NCBI RefSeq assembly: GCF_017377715.1
Contig: NZ_JAFVMF010000015.1
Coordinates: 50,575 to 114,574, forward strand
Direction of reading: 5' to 3'
Source: Acetobacter sacchari
GTDB lineage: Bacteria; Pseudomonadota; Alphaproteobacteria; Acetobacterales; Acetobacteraceae
Length of the DNA stretch: 64,000 bases
Below, piece after piece: positions 8,916-17,957 of the stretch (positions within the stretch are counted from its first letter, which is position 1; every line of letters starts with the position of its first letter). A program made the translations under genes and the position numbers. Under the pieces are notes generated by a model. The model saw nothing but the letters and a program-made list of their open reading frames with translations, did not search any database and was not told where the DNA came from.

Positions 8916-9764
8916 ATGTTCGATGACTACCTAGTGGGAGATCTCATCCGTCCCAAACCAGTGCCAAAGGATAGTAGACCAAATTCTATGCTCCACAAAC
9001 CTTGGTTTCTAAAGCGTAGGCCTGCCTTGGTCCTCAATCGTATTAATCATGGCAAGATTACCCCTCCGGTGGGAATAGTCGCCTATCGCCGAGAGAACAG
9101 GACCTGGGTTCAGAGCCGCATCATGAACCTTACCATGTTCGATGTCGTCGCAAGGCCTGCCGCCAGCCCCATACTGAACCGCTTTCATCCTCACGAACCA
9201 CCCACCCAGAACCGGCACATCAGTATTATGCTACACAAGAAATGCGTCATTAGCTGGCAGTGGGCGAACGGTACTTCTGGAGTCGATCCCGACCACCCGA
9301 TCATGTATGCGCCACTGCCAATGTCGCCCGCTCAGCTTGGGACCTATGTGCAAAACGCGCTATCGAAGTCATCATGCCATGAGCATATTCGTCGCGACGA
9401 CTTCGAGGGGCGAGCAGAGTATATTACCCAGCTCCGCGAGCGTGCAGTTGAAAGAAGTAAGGTCATTAAGTCGCAGCTAAAGGCTGAGCTTGGCGTTGAT
9501 GTTGACACGTTAGGCGAAAGTCGCAGGTACACCAATATTCGTACGACCTTGGATTGTCTTCAACTCTCCAAGGCCAAGATGGCTGACAGGTGTGCGATGG
9601 ATATCCACATCGGGTATGACGCATCGAACGAAGAACTCGGGCACGCCGTCTTCGAGATGTTCCACCGCCCCTATCTCAAGCAAGCCGCGTTTGACGCGCA
9701 ATGGTCGTATCTGGTGCAGGTGACGCCCTATCTCGAGCCAGCCATCCTCGACGCGTGGTTTTAA
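8916..9764 (+). CDS. Hypothetical protein, accessory
   Basis: A 282-residue protein I do not recognise. It has no signal peptide or membrane segment, is rich in His, Arg and Lys, and reads as a cytoplasmic mixed alpha/beta protein. A helical, charged stretch lies around residues 155-190 (EYITQLRERAVERSKVIKSQ). Codon choice is less GC-biased than in the flanking genes, with several codons ending in A or T, which suggests recent acquisition. An inverted repeat lies upstream and plasmid-like repeats downstream. No function can be assigned; abortive infection or phage-related roles would be guesses. Confidence 0.65.
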   Translation: MFDDYLVGDLIRPKPVPKDSRPNSMLHKPWFLKRRPALVLNRINHGKITPPVGIVAYRRENRTWVQSRIMNLTMFDVVARPAASPILNRFHPHEPPTQNRHISIMLHKKCVISWQWANGTSGVDPDHPIMYAPLPMSPAQLGTYVQNALSKSSCHEHIRRDDFEGRAEYITQLRERAVERSKVIKSQLKAELGVDVDTLGESRRYTNIRTTLDCLQLSKAKMADRCAMDIHIGYDASNEELGHAVFEMFHRPYLKQAAFDAQWSYLVQVTPYLEPAILDAWF

Positions 9765-10286
9765 TCATATTTCCCAAAGCGATTCGCCCTGAGACTATCG
9801 ACAATCTGTGACCTTTTCGGCATATATCACAAAACAGACACTCCGTTACACCAAAAAAAAAGACGTCACTTATCACTGACTTCTCGCGGTAAGGCGAGCC
9901 TGGCTTGCGGCCAAGTTTTGTGCCTGCGGGCTCAAGCCAAAGTGCGCCTCTTCATGAGAGTAATGACCTAAGGGCGTTGCGCAGCCGTAAGGCGGAGCGG
10001 AGCGGAGCGGAGCGGTGCCACGCGCGCACAGGCGCTCCAGGCAGGCGACGGCCCTGGCGTGCGAATCCCGCACAGCAGCACCTCGGACAGCACCCCAACC
10101 CGGCGCAGGTCTCGATCATCCATCAACACCAGTCCCATGTCCGGCCTCCAGAACAGTACAACCTGAGCGACGACACACTAACGCCAAAGCCGACAGGAAG
10201 AACATTTCTATTCAGCCAAAGTAGGACATTTCAATCCGGCGCTGACACAAATCAGGTCCGAGCGCGCTCCACTTTTGCACGTCGAT
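9765..10286. other. Intergenic stretch, possible plasmid-derived remnant
   Basis: About 520 bases without a supported gene. It starts AT-rich with a run of A at about 9853-9862, then becomes GC-rich around a pentanucleotide repeat. AAAGTGCGCCTC near 9940 vaguely resembles the nick region of IncQ/MobQ-type transfer origins; this is a weak similarity by eye only. Confidence 0.35.
9992..10015 (+). repeat. Pentanucleotide tandem repeat (GCGGA, 4.8 copies)
   Basis: The unit GCGGA is repeated almost five times without interruption inside the intergenic stretch. Short GC-rich direct repeats of this kind occur near plasmid replication or transfer loci, but no Rep gene is present here. Confidence 0.85.
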
Positions 10287-10784
10287 TCACCCAGCTTTTC
10301 CGCTGCGCTTCACGCTTTTCGGCAACGGCCCTTCACTCTTCAGACTGTTCCAGGAGAGCAGGCAATCGACAAGGAACGCGGCCAGCGCGGCCACGGTCGC
10401 AAGCAGGGCGGCGCCGAACATAAGCACCAGCCACAGGGCGATAGACGCGTCGCGGACGCTGCCGAGAAACAGCACAAAAGCGGCGCCGCAAGTGGTCGCG
10501 CCTGCGAGGCCAGCGAACAGAATCGACACGTCGAGCACGAACGTCCGTCGGCGGAGATGAAACAGGTGGCGGTGCAAACTCTGCCGGGCGTGCATGTCCA
10601 CCTCGTCGTCCAGCAGGTCGGACGCCTTTTCGATATGATCGGCCACGCGTGCGGAGCGGGTGTTGAAAAGATTCAACAGGGTGCCGACGCCGGACAACAT
10701 GAAAACCGGCGTCAGCGCGGTTTCAATCAGATGGGCGACGTCGCCTGCTGAATCCGTGGCGAGCGAGGACAGGGGGAGAGGCAT
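10287..10784 (-). CDS. DUF2721 family inner-membrane protein
   Basis: About 165 residues, with the DUF2721 signature LIETALTPVFMLSGVGTLLN followed by NTRSARVADHIEKA near the N-terminus. Two more hydrophobic helices follow (VLDVSILFAGLAGATTCGAA and WLVLMFGAALLATVAALAAF), so three membrane segments are likely. Function is unknown in this family. I prefer the ATG at 10784; the ATG at 10865 would place the first codons inside a strong hairpin. It is followed on the same strand by nothing close and lies downstream of the aldo/keto reductase, separated from it by that hairpin. Confidence 0.8.
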   Translation of the reverse strand: MPLPLSSLATDSAGDVAHLIETALTPVFMLSGVGTLLNLFNTRSARVADHIEKASDLLDDEVDMHARQSLHRHLFHLRRRTFVLDVSILFAGLAGATTCGAAFVLFLGSVRDASIALWLVLMFGAALLATVAALAAFLVDCLLSWNSLKSEGPLPKSVKRSGKAG

Positions 10785-10860
10785 CAGATCAGACACAGTT
10801 TGTTGCGATCCGGGCGTTCTACCCTTTTGATCGTCCAAGTTCAAAATTTCGTGCAAACCA

Positions 10861-10895
10861 CGCATTGGCGCGACCGCGATAGTCGCGCCAATGCG
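10861..10895 (-). terminator. 14-bp perfect stem-loop after the aldo/keto reductase
   Basis: Arm CGCATTGGCGCGAC (10861-10874) pairs perfectly with 10882-10895 over a 7-nt loop. It lies 12 bases past the reductase stop codon, so it is probably its transcription terminator, although only a weak T-rich tract follows. Confidence 0.7.
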
Positions 10896-10907
10896 TCGCC
10901 CCCAAAA

Positions 10908-11948
10908 TCACTCCCGGATGAGCACCCGGTCGGCCGCCGAGAGCCGATCTTTCGCCGTGCTCGCCTGATGCCAGTAGGGGTAAATCAGCGGCGGACGACT
11001 CGCCTCCTCCAGCTTCGTCGTCTCCTCCGCCGACAGATGAAGTTCCGCCGCCTTCAGGTTCGAAAGAAGTTGCTCCTCCGTTCGGGCGCCGATGACCAGA
11101 GACGTGACGCCGGGGCGCGCAACCGTCCATGCAAGAGCCACTTCGGCTGGTGAAACGCCACGCTCTTCCGCGATGGCGACCAGCACGTCCACGACGTCGA
11201 ACAGACGCTCCTTGTCATGAACCGGGGGCTCGCCCCAGTTCTCCAGTTGGCGCCCCTGTGGCGTCGGTTGATCGCGGCGGTATTTGCCAGAGAGAAGACC
11301 GCCTGCGAGCGGGCTCCACACCTGTACGCCGATTCCCTGATCCACGGCGATCGGCAAAAGTTCATACTCCGCGTCGCGCGCCTGCAACGAGTAATAAATC
11401 TGTTGCGCGGTAGGGGCGATCAGACGGTCACGCTCCGCGATGGACAGGGCTTTCATCAGATGCCAGCCGGAAAAATTGGAAACGCCCGCATAGCGGATCT
11501 TTCCTGCGCGACGCAGCGCATCCAGCGCCTCCAGCGTCTCATCCAGCGGCGTCAGGCCGTCCCATTCATGCAGGTAGTAAAGATCGATGTGGTCGCGATC
11601 CAGTCGCTTCAGACTGGCCTCGCACGCCGCGATCAGATGCTGGCGGGACAGGCCCGCGTCATTCTGGCCCGGCCCCATGCGAAAGCGCGCCTTCGTGGTG
11701 ACGAGCGTCTCCTCCGTACGCCCCTTCAGGGCTTGACCGAGAATTTCCTCGGACGCGCCGGTGGAGTAGATGTCCGCCGTGTCGAACATCGTGATCCCGG
11801 CCTCGATGCAGAGATCGATCTGACGTTTCGCGCCCGCCAGATCGACATTGCCGGTCTTCGCGAAATTTCCGCGCCCGCCGAACGTCATCGTTCCCATCGT
11901 GAGCGCGGAAATACGCAGGCCCGAACGGCCCAGTTGGCGATATTCCAT
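10908..11948 (-). CDS. Aldo/keto reductase
   Basis: NAD(P)H-dependent oxidoreductase with a TIM barrel, acting on aldehydes or ketones in the cytoplasm. The 346-residue protein starts MEYRQLGRSGLRISALTMG, a classical AKR beginning, and carries the catalytic set FDTADIYSTGASE (Asp, Tyr), VTTKAR (Lys) and YYLHEWD (His), with the C-terminal cofactor loop VIGARTEEQL. It resembles the large AKR groups around YajO/AKR11-12. The ATG at 11948 has AAGGAG eight bases before it. The exact substrate cannot be told. The FAH-family gene upstream may share its transcript. Confidence 0.93.
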   Translation of the reverse strand: MEYRQLGRSGLRISALTMGTMTFGGRGNFAKTGNVDLAGAKRQIDLCIEAGITMFDTADIYSTGASEEILGQALKGRTEETLVTTKARFRMGPGQNDAGLSRQHLIAACEASLKRLDRDHIDLYYLHEWDGLTPLDETLEALDALRRAGKIRYAGVSNFSGWHLMKALSIAERDRLIAPTAQQIYYSLQARDAEYELLPIAVDQGIGVQVWSPLAGGLLSGKYRRDQPTPQGRQLENWGEPPVHDKERLFDVVDVLVAIAEERGVSPAEVALAWTVARPGVTSLVIGARTEEQLLSNLKAAELHLSAEETTKLEEASRPPLIYPYWHQASTAKDRLSAADRVLIRE

Positions 11949-12010
11949 CGTCGTGCTCCTTTTTCTGTCGCGCGCGTGCGCCACGCAGGGATTACGAATG
12001 ACTGCCGCTA

Positions 12011-12703
12011 TCAATCCCGCGCCACGTAAGTCACCTGCAAAGAGCCGACGCCCTCGCACTCCGCGCGCAATATGTCGCCAGCCCGCACAGGGCCGACGCC
12101 CGACGGCGTTCCCGTCATGATCAGGTCGCCGGGACGCAGGGTAACATAGGTCGACAGAAACGCGATGATCTGCGGCACGGACCAGATCAGATCATCGAGA
12201 TTTCCTGACTGCCTTACTTCCCCATTTACCGTGAGCTCAATTTTCCCCGATGTCGGATGTCCGTTTCGCGCTGCGGGCGCGATGGGGCTGATCGGGCAGG
12301 ACTGGTCGAAGCCCTTGCTCAGATCCCACGGCTGCCCCCCTTTCTTCGCGATCGCCTGAAGGTCCCGACGGGTCATGTCGAGGCCAACGGCGTAGCCGTA
12401 GACAAGGTCCAGAGCGCGTTCCTCCGGAACGTCAGCGCCCTCCTCACCTATGGCGACCACCAGTTCGACCTCGTGATGCAGGTCGTCCGTGTGAACAGGG
12501 AAAGGCAGATCCTGCTCTTCGGTGACGGCGTCGGAGGGCTTGGAGAAGAAAATCGGCGGATCGCGCGACGGGTCGCCGCCCATTTCACGCGTGTGTTCGG
12601 CGTAGTTGCGTCCGACGCACCAGATCCGGCGCACCGGAAACCGTGCTTCCTCGCCAGCCACACTCACGCTCGCCTGCTTCGGCGCGTCGATCACATACGT
12701 CAT
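12011..12703 (-). CDS. Fumarylacetoacetate hydrolase family protein
   Basis: A 230-residue enzyme of the FAH superfamily, which uses a divalent metal to cleave or decarboxylate dicarboxylic or acylpyruvate compounds. Motifs are WCVGRNYAEH, FFSKPSDAV, HHEVELVVAIG (two metal-binding Glu), YGYAVGLDMTRRDLQ (Asp) and TGTPSGVGPV, in the usual order and near the length of acylpyruvase forms such as YcgM/FAHD1. AAGGAA lies nine bases before the ATG at 12703. The 62-bp gap to the aldo/keto reductase suggests one operon. The substrate is uncertain. Confidence 0.92.
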   Translation of the reverse strand: MTYVIDAPKQASVSVAGEEARFPVRRIWCVGRNYAEHTREMGGDPSRDPPIFFSKPSDAVTEEQDLPFPVHTDDLHHEVELVVAIGEEGADVPEERALDLVYGYAVGLDMTRRDLQAIAKKGGQPWDLSKGFDQSCPISPIAPAARNGHPTSGKIELTVNGEVRQSGNLDDLIWSVPQIIAFLSTYVTLRPGDLIMTGTPSGVGPVRAGDILRAECEGVGSLQVTYVARD

Positions 12704-12980
12704 TACGGTGCTGTTCCTTGCTCGCCGTGTTTCTGTCGGGCGCAGGCTACCGCATCGGAAGAACGCTGTTGAGCAGTCGCGCCCGAACTTCCCGCGATTG
12801 TGTCGAGAGCTGGACGACCAAAATAATGCGAAAGAGTCCCCCTGCGACGTCTCCACTTTTTGGATACGTTACTTTATGTCAAAATATTAGCGGCGGCGTT
12901 CGGTTAAGCTGGCGGCGTATTTTGCCCGGATTTCGGCGCAAAACCGGGGTCGATCGCCGGATTTTAGGAGCAGGGCGTTC

Positions 12981-14138
12981 GTGCAGCGACCGGAATTGAG
13001 TCTGACCCTCCCCGCGCGACTGCATTGGAGCCGCTTTCCACTGCGGCTGGCGTTGACGACGCATGCAATTCTTCTCGCGCTCGGCGTTATGCTCGCATGG
13101 CGTTCGGGCGTCGTCCGCTCGGCCTGCCATTGGGACTGCGAGTGGTATTCCGCCATCGCACGGTCAGGTTATGGCGCTCTTGTGAAGTCTGGTCCCGAGG
13201 CCCTGCCAGGTCAGGGCTCATGGGCTTTTTTTCCGCTTTTTCCTCTCGCCATGCGACTGGTGAGCGTCGTAACGACATTGAACGTCGCGGCAGCTGGCCT
13301 GTTGCTGAACGCCGTGTCGCTCCCGATCCTGCTCTGGCTCACTTTTGACTGGACCCGCAAACAGCACGGCATCAGAGACGCCCGTTTCTTCTGTTTCTTT
13401 TTCCTGCTGTATCCATTGGGACTGTGGTTCCGGCTTCCTTATAGCGAGACGCTGTTCGGCCTGACGCTCATGCTCTGCCTCACGCGGCTACAGGCGGGCG
13501 CCCTGCTGCAGGCAGGCGTCGCCGGAGCGCTCATGACGGCGGCAAGGCCTACCGGCGCCCCAATTCTCTTTGTCCTAGCGGTGGCGCACGTGCTTACGGC
13601 CATGAAGAATGATCGGCAGAGCGAGGCCGCCATGCTTCGGAAAGCAGGCGCATCGTCGTTGGGCGACGCCGTCGCCGAAAGCGCCGCATTGGTTGCAATC
13701 GGCGTCAGCGGTCTGGCGGCCTATATGCTGTACCTCCATCACACGACCGGCGACGCACTGGCGTTTTCCCACGTGCAAAGCGGCTGGGGACGGCATTTTA
13801 ACAATCCCCTTTCTCACATTGCTGCTGGAATGCGCCTTCCGCACGCAGCCACCCTCGTTCCGTTCGCCGTCATCGAACCGATCGTGCTGATATGGGCGTT
13901 CGCCGTCGGCTTCCGGATAGAGAGCGCGATCCTCGGCGTCACATGGCTCCTATCCGTGTCGACAGGACTGAACTCCATCTACCGAATTGTGCCCGCCAAC
14001 CCCCTGATGATCGTCGTATTCTGGCGGGCGGCGCGTAGCCTCAATACGACATGGAAATGGGGCGCGTTAGGACTCTTCGCAATCCTGGACATTATTATTG
14101 GAATTTTGTGGATTAATGGAAAATCGACGCTTGCCTGA
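12981..14138 (+). CDS. Membrane glycosyltransferase, PIG-V/GT-C-like
   Basis: A 385-residue polytopic membrane protein with about eight to nine hydrophobic segments. HWDCEWYSAIARSGYG and FFPLFPLAMRL shortly after the first membrane helix match the pattern of the PIG-V mannosyltransferase family (GT-C fold), which uses polyprenyl-phosphate sugars on the outer face of the membrane; PYSETLFGLTL and AARPTGAP follow as expected. The start is GTG at 12981, ten bases after AGGAG. Its gene overlaps a 73-residue membrane protein by 23 bases. The acceptor is not known. Confidence 0.78.
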   Translation: MQRPELSLTLPARLHWSRFPLRLALTTHAILLALGVMLAWRSGVVRSACHWDCEWYSAIARSGYGALVKSGPEALPGQGSWAFFPLFPLAMRLVSVVTTLNVAAAGLLLNAVSLPILLWLTFDWTRKQHGIRDARFFCFFFLLYPLGLWFRLPYSETLFGLTLMLCLTRLQAGALLQAGVAGALMTAARPTGAPILFVLAVAHVLTAMKNDRQSEAAMLRKAGASSLGDAVAESAALVAIGVSGLAAYMLYLHHTTGDALAFSHVQSGWGRHFNNPLSHIAAGMRLPHAATLVPFAVIEPIVLIWAFAVGFRIESAILGVTWLLSVSTGLNSIYRIVPANPLMIVVFWRAARSLNTTWKWGALGLFAILDIIIGILWINGKSTLA

Positions 14139-14337
14139 CGCGCCCGATGTCAATGCCCGCCACGCCGCGCGACGATCGGCGTTGTTGATTGCGGCGTTGA
14201 TCGCAACGGCGCTGGACGCATTCGCCGCGTGGGCGGTCCTCACCCCTGCGCCCACCGCCGAGTATCGCGCATTGTTCCCGAATGCGGCGGCGCAGTGCGG
14301 CCGATACGCGCAATCCGCACCGCTGGCGGTTCGCTAA
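14116..14337 (+). CDS. Small single-pass membrane protein
   Basis: A 73-residue protein whose start lies within the last codons of the preceding glycosyltransferase, in another frame, implying coupled translation. A basic N-terminus (NARHAARRS) precedes one membrane helix, ALLIAALIATALDAFAAWAVL, and a short periplasmic-type tail with a single Cys. I do not recognise a family. The position suggests a partner of the glycosyltransferase. It could be a chance overlap, but its hydrophobic pattern and position favour a real gene. Confidence 0.55.
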   Translation: MENRRLPDAPDVNARHAARRSALLIAALIATALDAFAAWAVLTPAPTAEYRALFPNAAAQCGRYAQSAPLAVR

Positions 14338-14579
14338 AGCAGCTTTGATTGAAACAAGATCGCCATATCGGACGGGGACGCCGCAAGGCATAGCCGTCCT
14401 GATCACGCTGAACATTCACTGTCACGCAATCCAGAATTCCAGAAAAACTTTAGATTTATATAGAAAAAGCCATTTATATAATAGGAATTTTGAAATTACT
14501 TAAACGTCGACACGAGATCGCGCTGCACGAGAGGAACGCCCTGTCAACTCACGGCCTCTCCTCACGCGGACATGCGACC

Positions 14580-15698
14580 TCACCTCAGCGGATCAGTCTG
14601 AAACAACGTGACCCGCAAGCCGCCATGCGGCACCGGGGCGTCATTGGGCAGAAACGGAAGGCCTGTGGCGTGAGCCAGGCCGGAATCATTAGCCACGAGC
14701 CCCACGCGCCACCCGGAGAAACGCTGCATCAGAATCTTGCCAAGCGCGCCGTAGAGCGGCGCCAATTCGCCTTTGTCCCCAATTCGCGCACCATAGGGCG
14801 GATTGATCATCACAAGGCCGGGCGGTCCATCGGGTGGCGCCGCCTCGCTGATGACCGCGCACCGAAAGTCGGTGAATGCCGTGACGCCAGAACGTTCAGC
14901 ATTCTCACAACTCATGGCGATCGCCCCTGCGTCCCGATCACGGCCATAATATCGCGCCGTCGGCGTGCGAACACCCTTTGGCGCGCGCATGGCCCGCCAC
15001 GCTTCCTCGTCGAACGTGGCCAGGCGTTCGAACGCGAAATTACGTGCGCGTCCCGGATTGAGCCGAGCCGCGATTTCAGCTGCTTCGATAACAAATGTTC
15101 CCGACCCGCACATCGGGTCGACCACCGGCTCCACACCGTCGAAACGGCATTGGCGCAGAAACAGCGCAGCCAACGTCTCCCGTAACGGCGCCCGGTTCAC
15201 AGCCTGCTTGTAGCCGCGCCGGTGCAACAGCTCGCCCGACGTGTCCACGCTCAGCACACACATATTACGCTCGATCCGCAACCGGACCACGACCTCAGCC
15301 ACAGGTGAAACCTGCGCGCCGAGAGCGCTTTTGATCGCCGTCTCAATCCGCTCGGCCGCCGCGCCCTCATGATAAATCCGTGAGCCCAGACAGACCGCCT
15401 CGACGCGAAACGAGACGTCGGGGCGCAGGACCGACGCCCAGGCCACACGCCGCGCCCGGCGCTCGAGCTCGGCGAGGTGAACAGCGGGGAAGGAATCAAC
15501 ACGCGCCAGGACGCGCGACGCCCCACGTATCCAGAGATTGGCGCGCCACACCTCCGGCCAGCCGCCTCGGGTGACAACCCCGCCCGGCACGACCGCAGGA
15601 CGCTTGAAACCCTTCAGGCGTGTCTCTTCGCACAGTACCGATTCCAGCCCTGGCGGCCCGGCCAGAAAAATCTCGAAATCGGTGTCAGCGGTCGTCAT
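14580..15698 (-). CDS. THUMP-domain class I RNA methyltransferase (RlmL/YcbY N-terminal type)
   Basis: S-adenosylmethionine-dependent N2-guanine methyltransferase acting on structured RNA, probably 23S rRNA. The 372-residue protein has an N-terminal ferredoxin-like/THUMP part (about 1-160), then the Rossmann methyltransferase domain with NRAPLRETLAA, DPMCGSGTFVIEAA (SAM-binding) and the catalytic INPPYGARIG, a typical N6/N2 NPPY motif. It corresponds to the N-terminal half of E. coli RlmL; the RlmK half is absent, as usual in alphaproteobacteria. It may therefore do the m2G2445 reaction alone, which is inference. Confidence 0.92.
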   Translation of the reverse strand: MTTADTDFEIFLAGPPGLESVLCEETRLKGFKRPAVVPGGVVTRGGWPEVWRANLWIRGASRVLARVDSFPAVHLAELERRARRVAWASVLRPDVSFRVEAVCLGSRIYHEGAAAERIETAIKSALGAQVSPVAEVVVRLRIERNMCVLSVDTSGELLHRRGYKQAVNRAPLRETLAALFLRQCRFDGVEPVVDPMCGSGTFVIEAAEIAARLNPGRARNFAFERLATFDEEAWRAMRAPKGVRTPTARYYGRDRDAGAIAMSCENAERSGVTAFTDFRCAVISEAAPPDGPPGLVMINPPYGARIGDKGELAPLYGALGKILMQRFSGWRVGLVANDSGLAHATGLPFLPNDAPVPHGGLRVTLFQTDPLR

Positions 15699-16013
15699 CC
15701 ATCCTGAATGGCAGGTCCATCAGTCGGGGGCAACGGTTCCTGTAGGGGAAACCGACCACCGGCCCCCTCGCCACTCACACGCGCCGTCAACGCCAAATTC
15801 CCCGGACGCCATGGACCACGCCTCCCGCCGCCATTGCGGCACGGCAGTCGAGTTGTGCGGGGGGCACATGCCCCACCGACCTCGCTCCACACCGAGGCGA
15901 CGCAAACGACAGCTGCCGCTGCTGCAAACTGCTCCGATGAAAGCACTGCTGGAATGGCTGTTAGCGGCCGGGAGGAGCGTCCTTGGCGCACTCAGACGCA
16001 AGACCACCTGCCA
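15699..16013. other. Intergenic stretch upstream of the methyltransferase
   Basis: About 315 GC-rich bases, open in several frames on both strands, with no recognisable protein. It must hold the methyltransferase promoter read leftward. The low-complexity frames look like composition effects, not genes. It could be an interspersed intergenic repeat; a search for further genomic copies would tell. Confidence 0.3.
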
Positions 16014-16062
16014 CATCAGCCATCAGCCATCAGCCATCAGCCATCAGCCATCAGCCATCAGC
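16014..16062. repeat. Heptanucleotide tandem repeat (CATCAGC x 7)
   Basis: Seven perfect head-to-tail copies of CATCAGC fill 49 bases, ending 12 bases past the symporter stop codon. Perfect short repeats like this are prone to slippage, so the copy number probably varies between strains. Confidence 0.97.
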
Positions 16063-16074
16063 GTTGGGAGATCC

Positions 16075-17469
16075 TTACTCGTTGCTCTGCAAGCACAAGG
16101 TCCGGTCTTTGCTACGGCGAGCACGTAGCGTCATGGACGTCACGATCGCAACGTTCGCAACCAGCCCAATCAGGCCCGGATTCACGCCGCCCGTATCGGC
16201 GCCGAGGAAGAACAGAATCACCGGGATGATGTCGCCGACGAGGATTCCTGTCGCAACCGCCGCGCCAGGAGCCCGCAGGTTGAGTGCGATCACGACCACA
16301 CCGGGCAGGAATTGCGTCATGCCAAAATAGGTGAGGTTGTTCATGGTCGCCGCAAAAGACGACGCGAAGGCCGCCCCGACCATCGACGCCAGAAGGTAGA
16401 CCACGCCGATCGCCTGCGCCCCTGTTTTCTGCTGACTCTCTGTCAGCGACTTCAGAAGATTGTGCGTGAACAGCGGCCCGATCACGAGACATGTCCCGGC
16501 CAGAACGACAAGACCCGACAACGCCGCGCCGCCCGCCACCAGACCGATCAGCCAGGGCGGCAGAAGCTGACGCGCCGTGTCGATGAACACATGGTTGGGC
16601 GACAGACCGTCTCCGAAGGCGCCCCGCGCATAGAATGCGACCACAATCAGGAAGGCGAACATCACCATATAAAGCGGCATGGCGATCTGCGCGCGCTGAA
16701 CCGTGCGGGCGTCCTTCGCCGTAAAGATCGACGCCGCATAGGACGGAAACATGCAAAGGCCGCTGGCCTGAAACAGAATATTTGTCGCCATGATGCGGAT
16801 ATCGCGGCCGGTGAAATGGGCCGTCGCCACGCCGCGCAGCATCGCCTCCCGACCGTGCGGGAGACGCATGGCCGCCACGCCGACCGTAAAGATTGCGGCC
16901 AGCAACAACACATCCTTGATGACCGAAACATAGGCCGGAGCCCGGATGCCGGAAATCGCCGTATAGGCGTAAGCCAGCGCGGCGGCGACTCCCATAAGCG
17001 CCCAAGCGGGCCAATCGAAGCCCAGCCCCTGCAGCACCATGGTCAAACCCATGAACTGGATCACGCCCCAAGGCACCATGAACAGAATCGCCGCCCCGGC
17101 GACGATAATTTCCAGCAAACGACTGGAAAAATGCCGCGCGAAAAGATCAGCCATGGTCACGGGGTCGTATCGCCTCGCCGCCCGCCAGATAAGCGGTCCC
17201 AGAAAATACCCGACGGGAAAGGCCAGCACGATATAACCGACGAACCAGACGCAAAACGTCAGGCCATGCAGGTAGACGCCGCCCGGAAACGCGGTCAGTA
17301 CGCCAAGGCTGTAAGTCTCTCCGACAGCAAGAAAGAACAGCAGCAAGCCGCCAAATTGCCGTGACGCGACAAAGTAATCGTGGATTTCGTCGTGTCGGCG
17401 ACCGCCGCGCGACCATACCGCCACAAGAAGGGACAAAATCAGGATGATCGCGAAAACGAGCTTATCCAT
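16075..17469 (-). CDS. Sodium:solute symporter family transporter
   Basis: A 464-residue inner-membrane carrier of the SSS family, importing an unknown solute with Na+ (proline, pantothenate, acetate or sugar relatives). It begins MDKLVFAIILILSLLVAVWS and has about 13 hydrophobic helices; DYFVASRQFGGLLLFFLAVGE matches the SSS N-terminal signature (TM1-TM2), and GLVAGGAALSGLVVLAGTCL the later conserved segment. I took the ATG at 17469, where the first membrane helix starts; a much longer frame upstream adds 53 basic residues without merit. The stop lies beside the CATCAGC repeat. Confidence 0.92.
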   Translation of the reverse strand: MDKLVFAIILILSLLVAVWSRGGRRHDEIHDYFVASRQFGGLLLFFLAVGETYSLGVLTAFPGGVYLHGLTFCVWFVGYIVLAFPVGYFLGPLIWRAARRYDPVTMADLFARHFSSRLLEIIVAGAAILFMVPWGVIQFMGLTMVLQGLGFDWPAWALMGVAAALAYAYTAISGIRAPAYVSVIKDVLLLAAIFTVGVAAMRLPHGREAMLRGVATAHFTGRDIRIMATNILFQASGLCMFPSYAASIFTAKDARTVQRAQIAMPLYMVMFAFLIVVAFYARGAFGDGLSPNHVFIDTARQLLPPWLIGLVAGGAALSGLVVLAGTCLVIGPLFTHNLLKSLTESQQKTGAQAIGVVYLLASMVGAAFASSFAATMNNLTYFGMTQFLPGVVVIALNLRAPGAAVATGILVGDIIPVILFFLGADTGGVNPGLIGLVANVAIVTSMTLRARRSKDRTLCLQSNE

Positions 17470-17667
17470 CAGTATCGGAAAACCACATGTGACGCCGCTC
17501 GCGTTCAGCCGGAATGGGTGCGTTTTCAATACGACCCGGAAATGAAGCGCCTGTCGACCCCGTGCGATCATTTTCATCCGGAGTTGCTGCCTGAACCACC
17601 TTCGAGACGAAGAAAAAATTCTTTCCATGCCAAATGGTTCAGGAACGAGGGCGCCTTGATCTCTTTG

Positions 17668-17928
17668 TTAAACCGGATCGGGTGGCGCCTCGCCGTCGAT
17701 TGCGGCGATCAGCCGTTTCTGCTCTTCGGGTGTGTTGACCGGATAACGATCGAAGTCCGCCCCGCGAACCAGATCTGCGAAGAGGCCTTTCGGATCTTCA
17801 TGAAAGTGCAGAAACGGCTTCGATTTGCGATAAAACACGCCCAGAGATTTTTCCTTGAGACCCGTACGACGAATGCGTTGAAGCAGCGGCTCGATCCCGG
17901 TCAGCGTGTCCTTTGTCGCATGCTTCAC
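17668..17928 (-). CDS. Conserved small cytoplasmic protein
   Basis: An 86-residue soluble protein that looks like a conserved alphaproteobacterial hypothetical: LEPLLQRIR-type start (here IEPLLQRIRRTGLKEKSLG), then GVFYRKSKPFLHFHEDPKGL, with the two His and aromatic residues in a compact core, and FDRYPVNTPEEQKRLIAAI. No catalytic role can be stated. It lies 29 bases downstream of the TSCPD-domain gene on the same strand, so the two are probably co-transcribed. Confidence 0.75.
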   Translation of the reverse strand: MKHATKDTLTGIEPLLQRIRRTGLKEKSLGVFYRKSKPFLHFHEDPKGLFADLVRGADFDRYPVNTPEEQKRLIAAIDGEAPPDPV

Positions 17929-17957
17929 CGCGTCGCCCCTTTTCTTCGCCTGCCGCG

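Noticed and set aside
9905..10423. 172-codon frame through the GCGGA repeats
   Set aside because: Codons arise from repeat and Arg-rich composition; the right end lies opposite the DUF2721 gene.
15708..16229. Frames through the CATCAGC repeat
   Set aside because: Seven-base repeats cycle through all frames, giving an artificial HQPSAIS peptide repeat; no start region or family support.
16312..17364. 350-codon frame on the plus strand
   Set aside because: Antisense of the symporter gene; rich in His, Arg and Gln with no domain.
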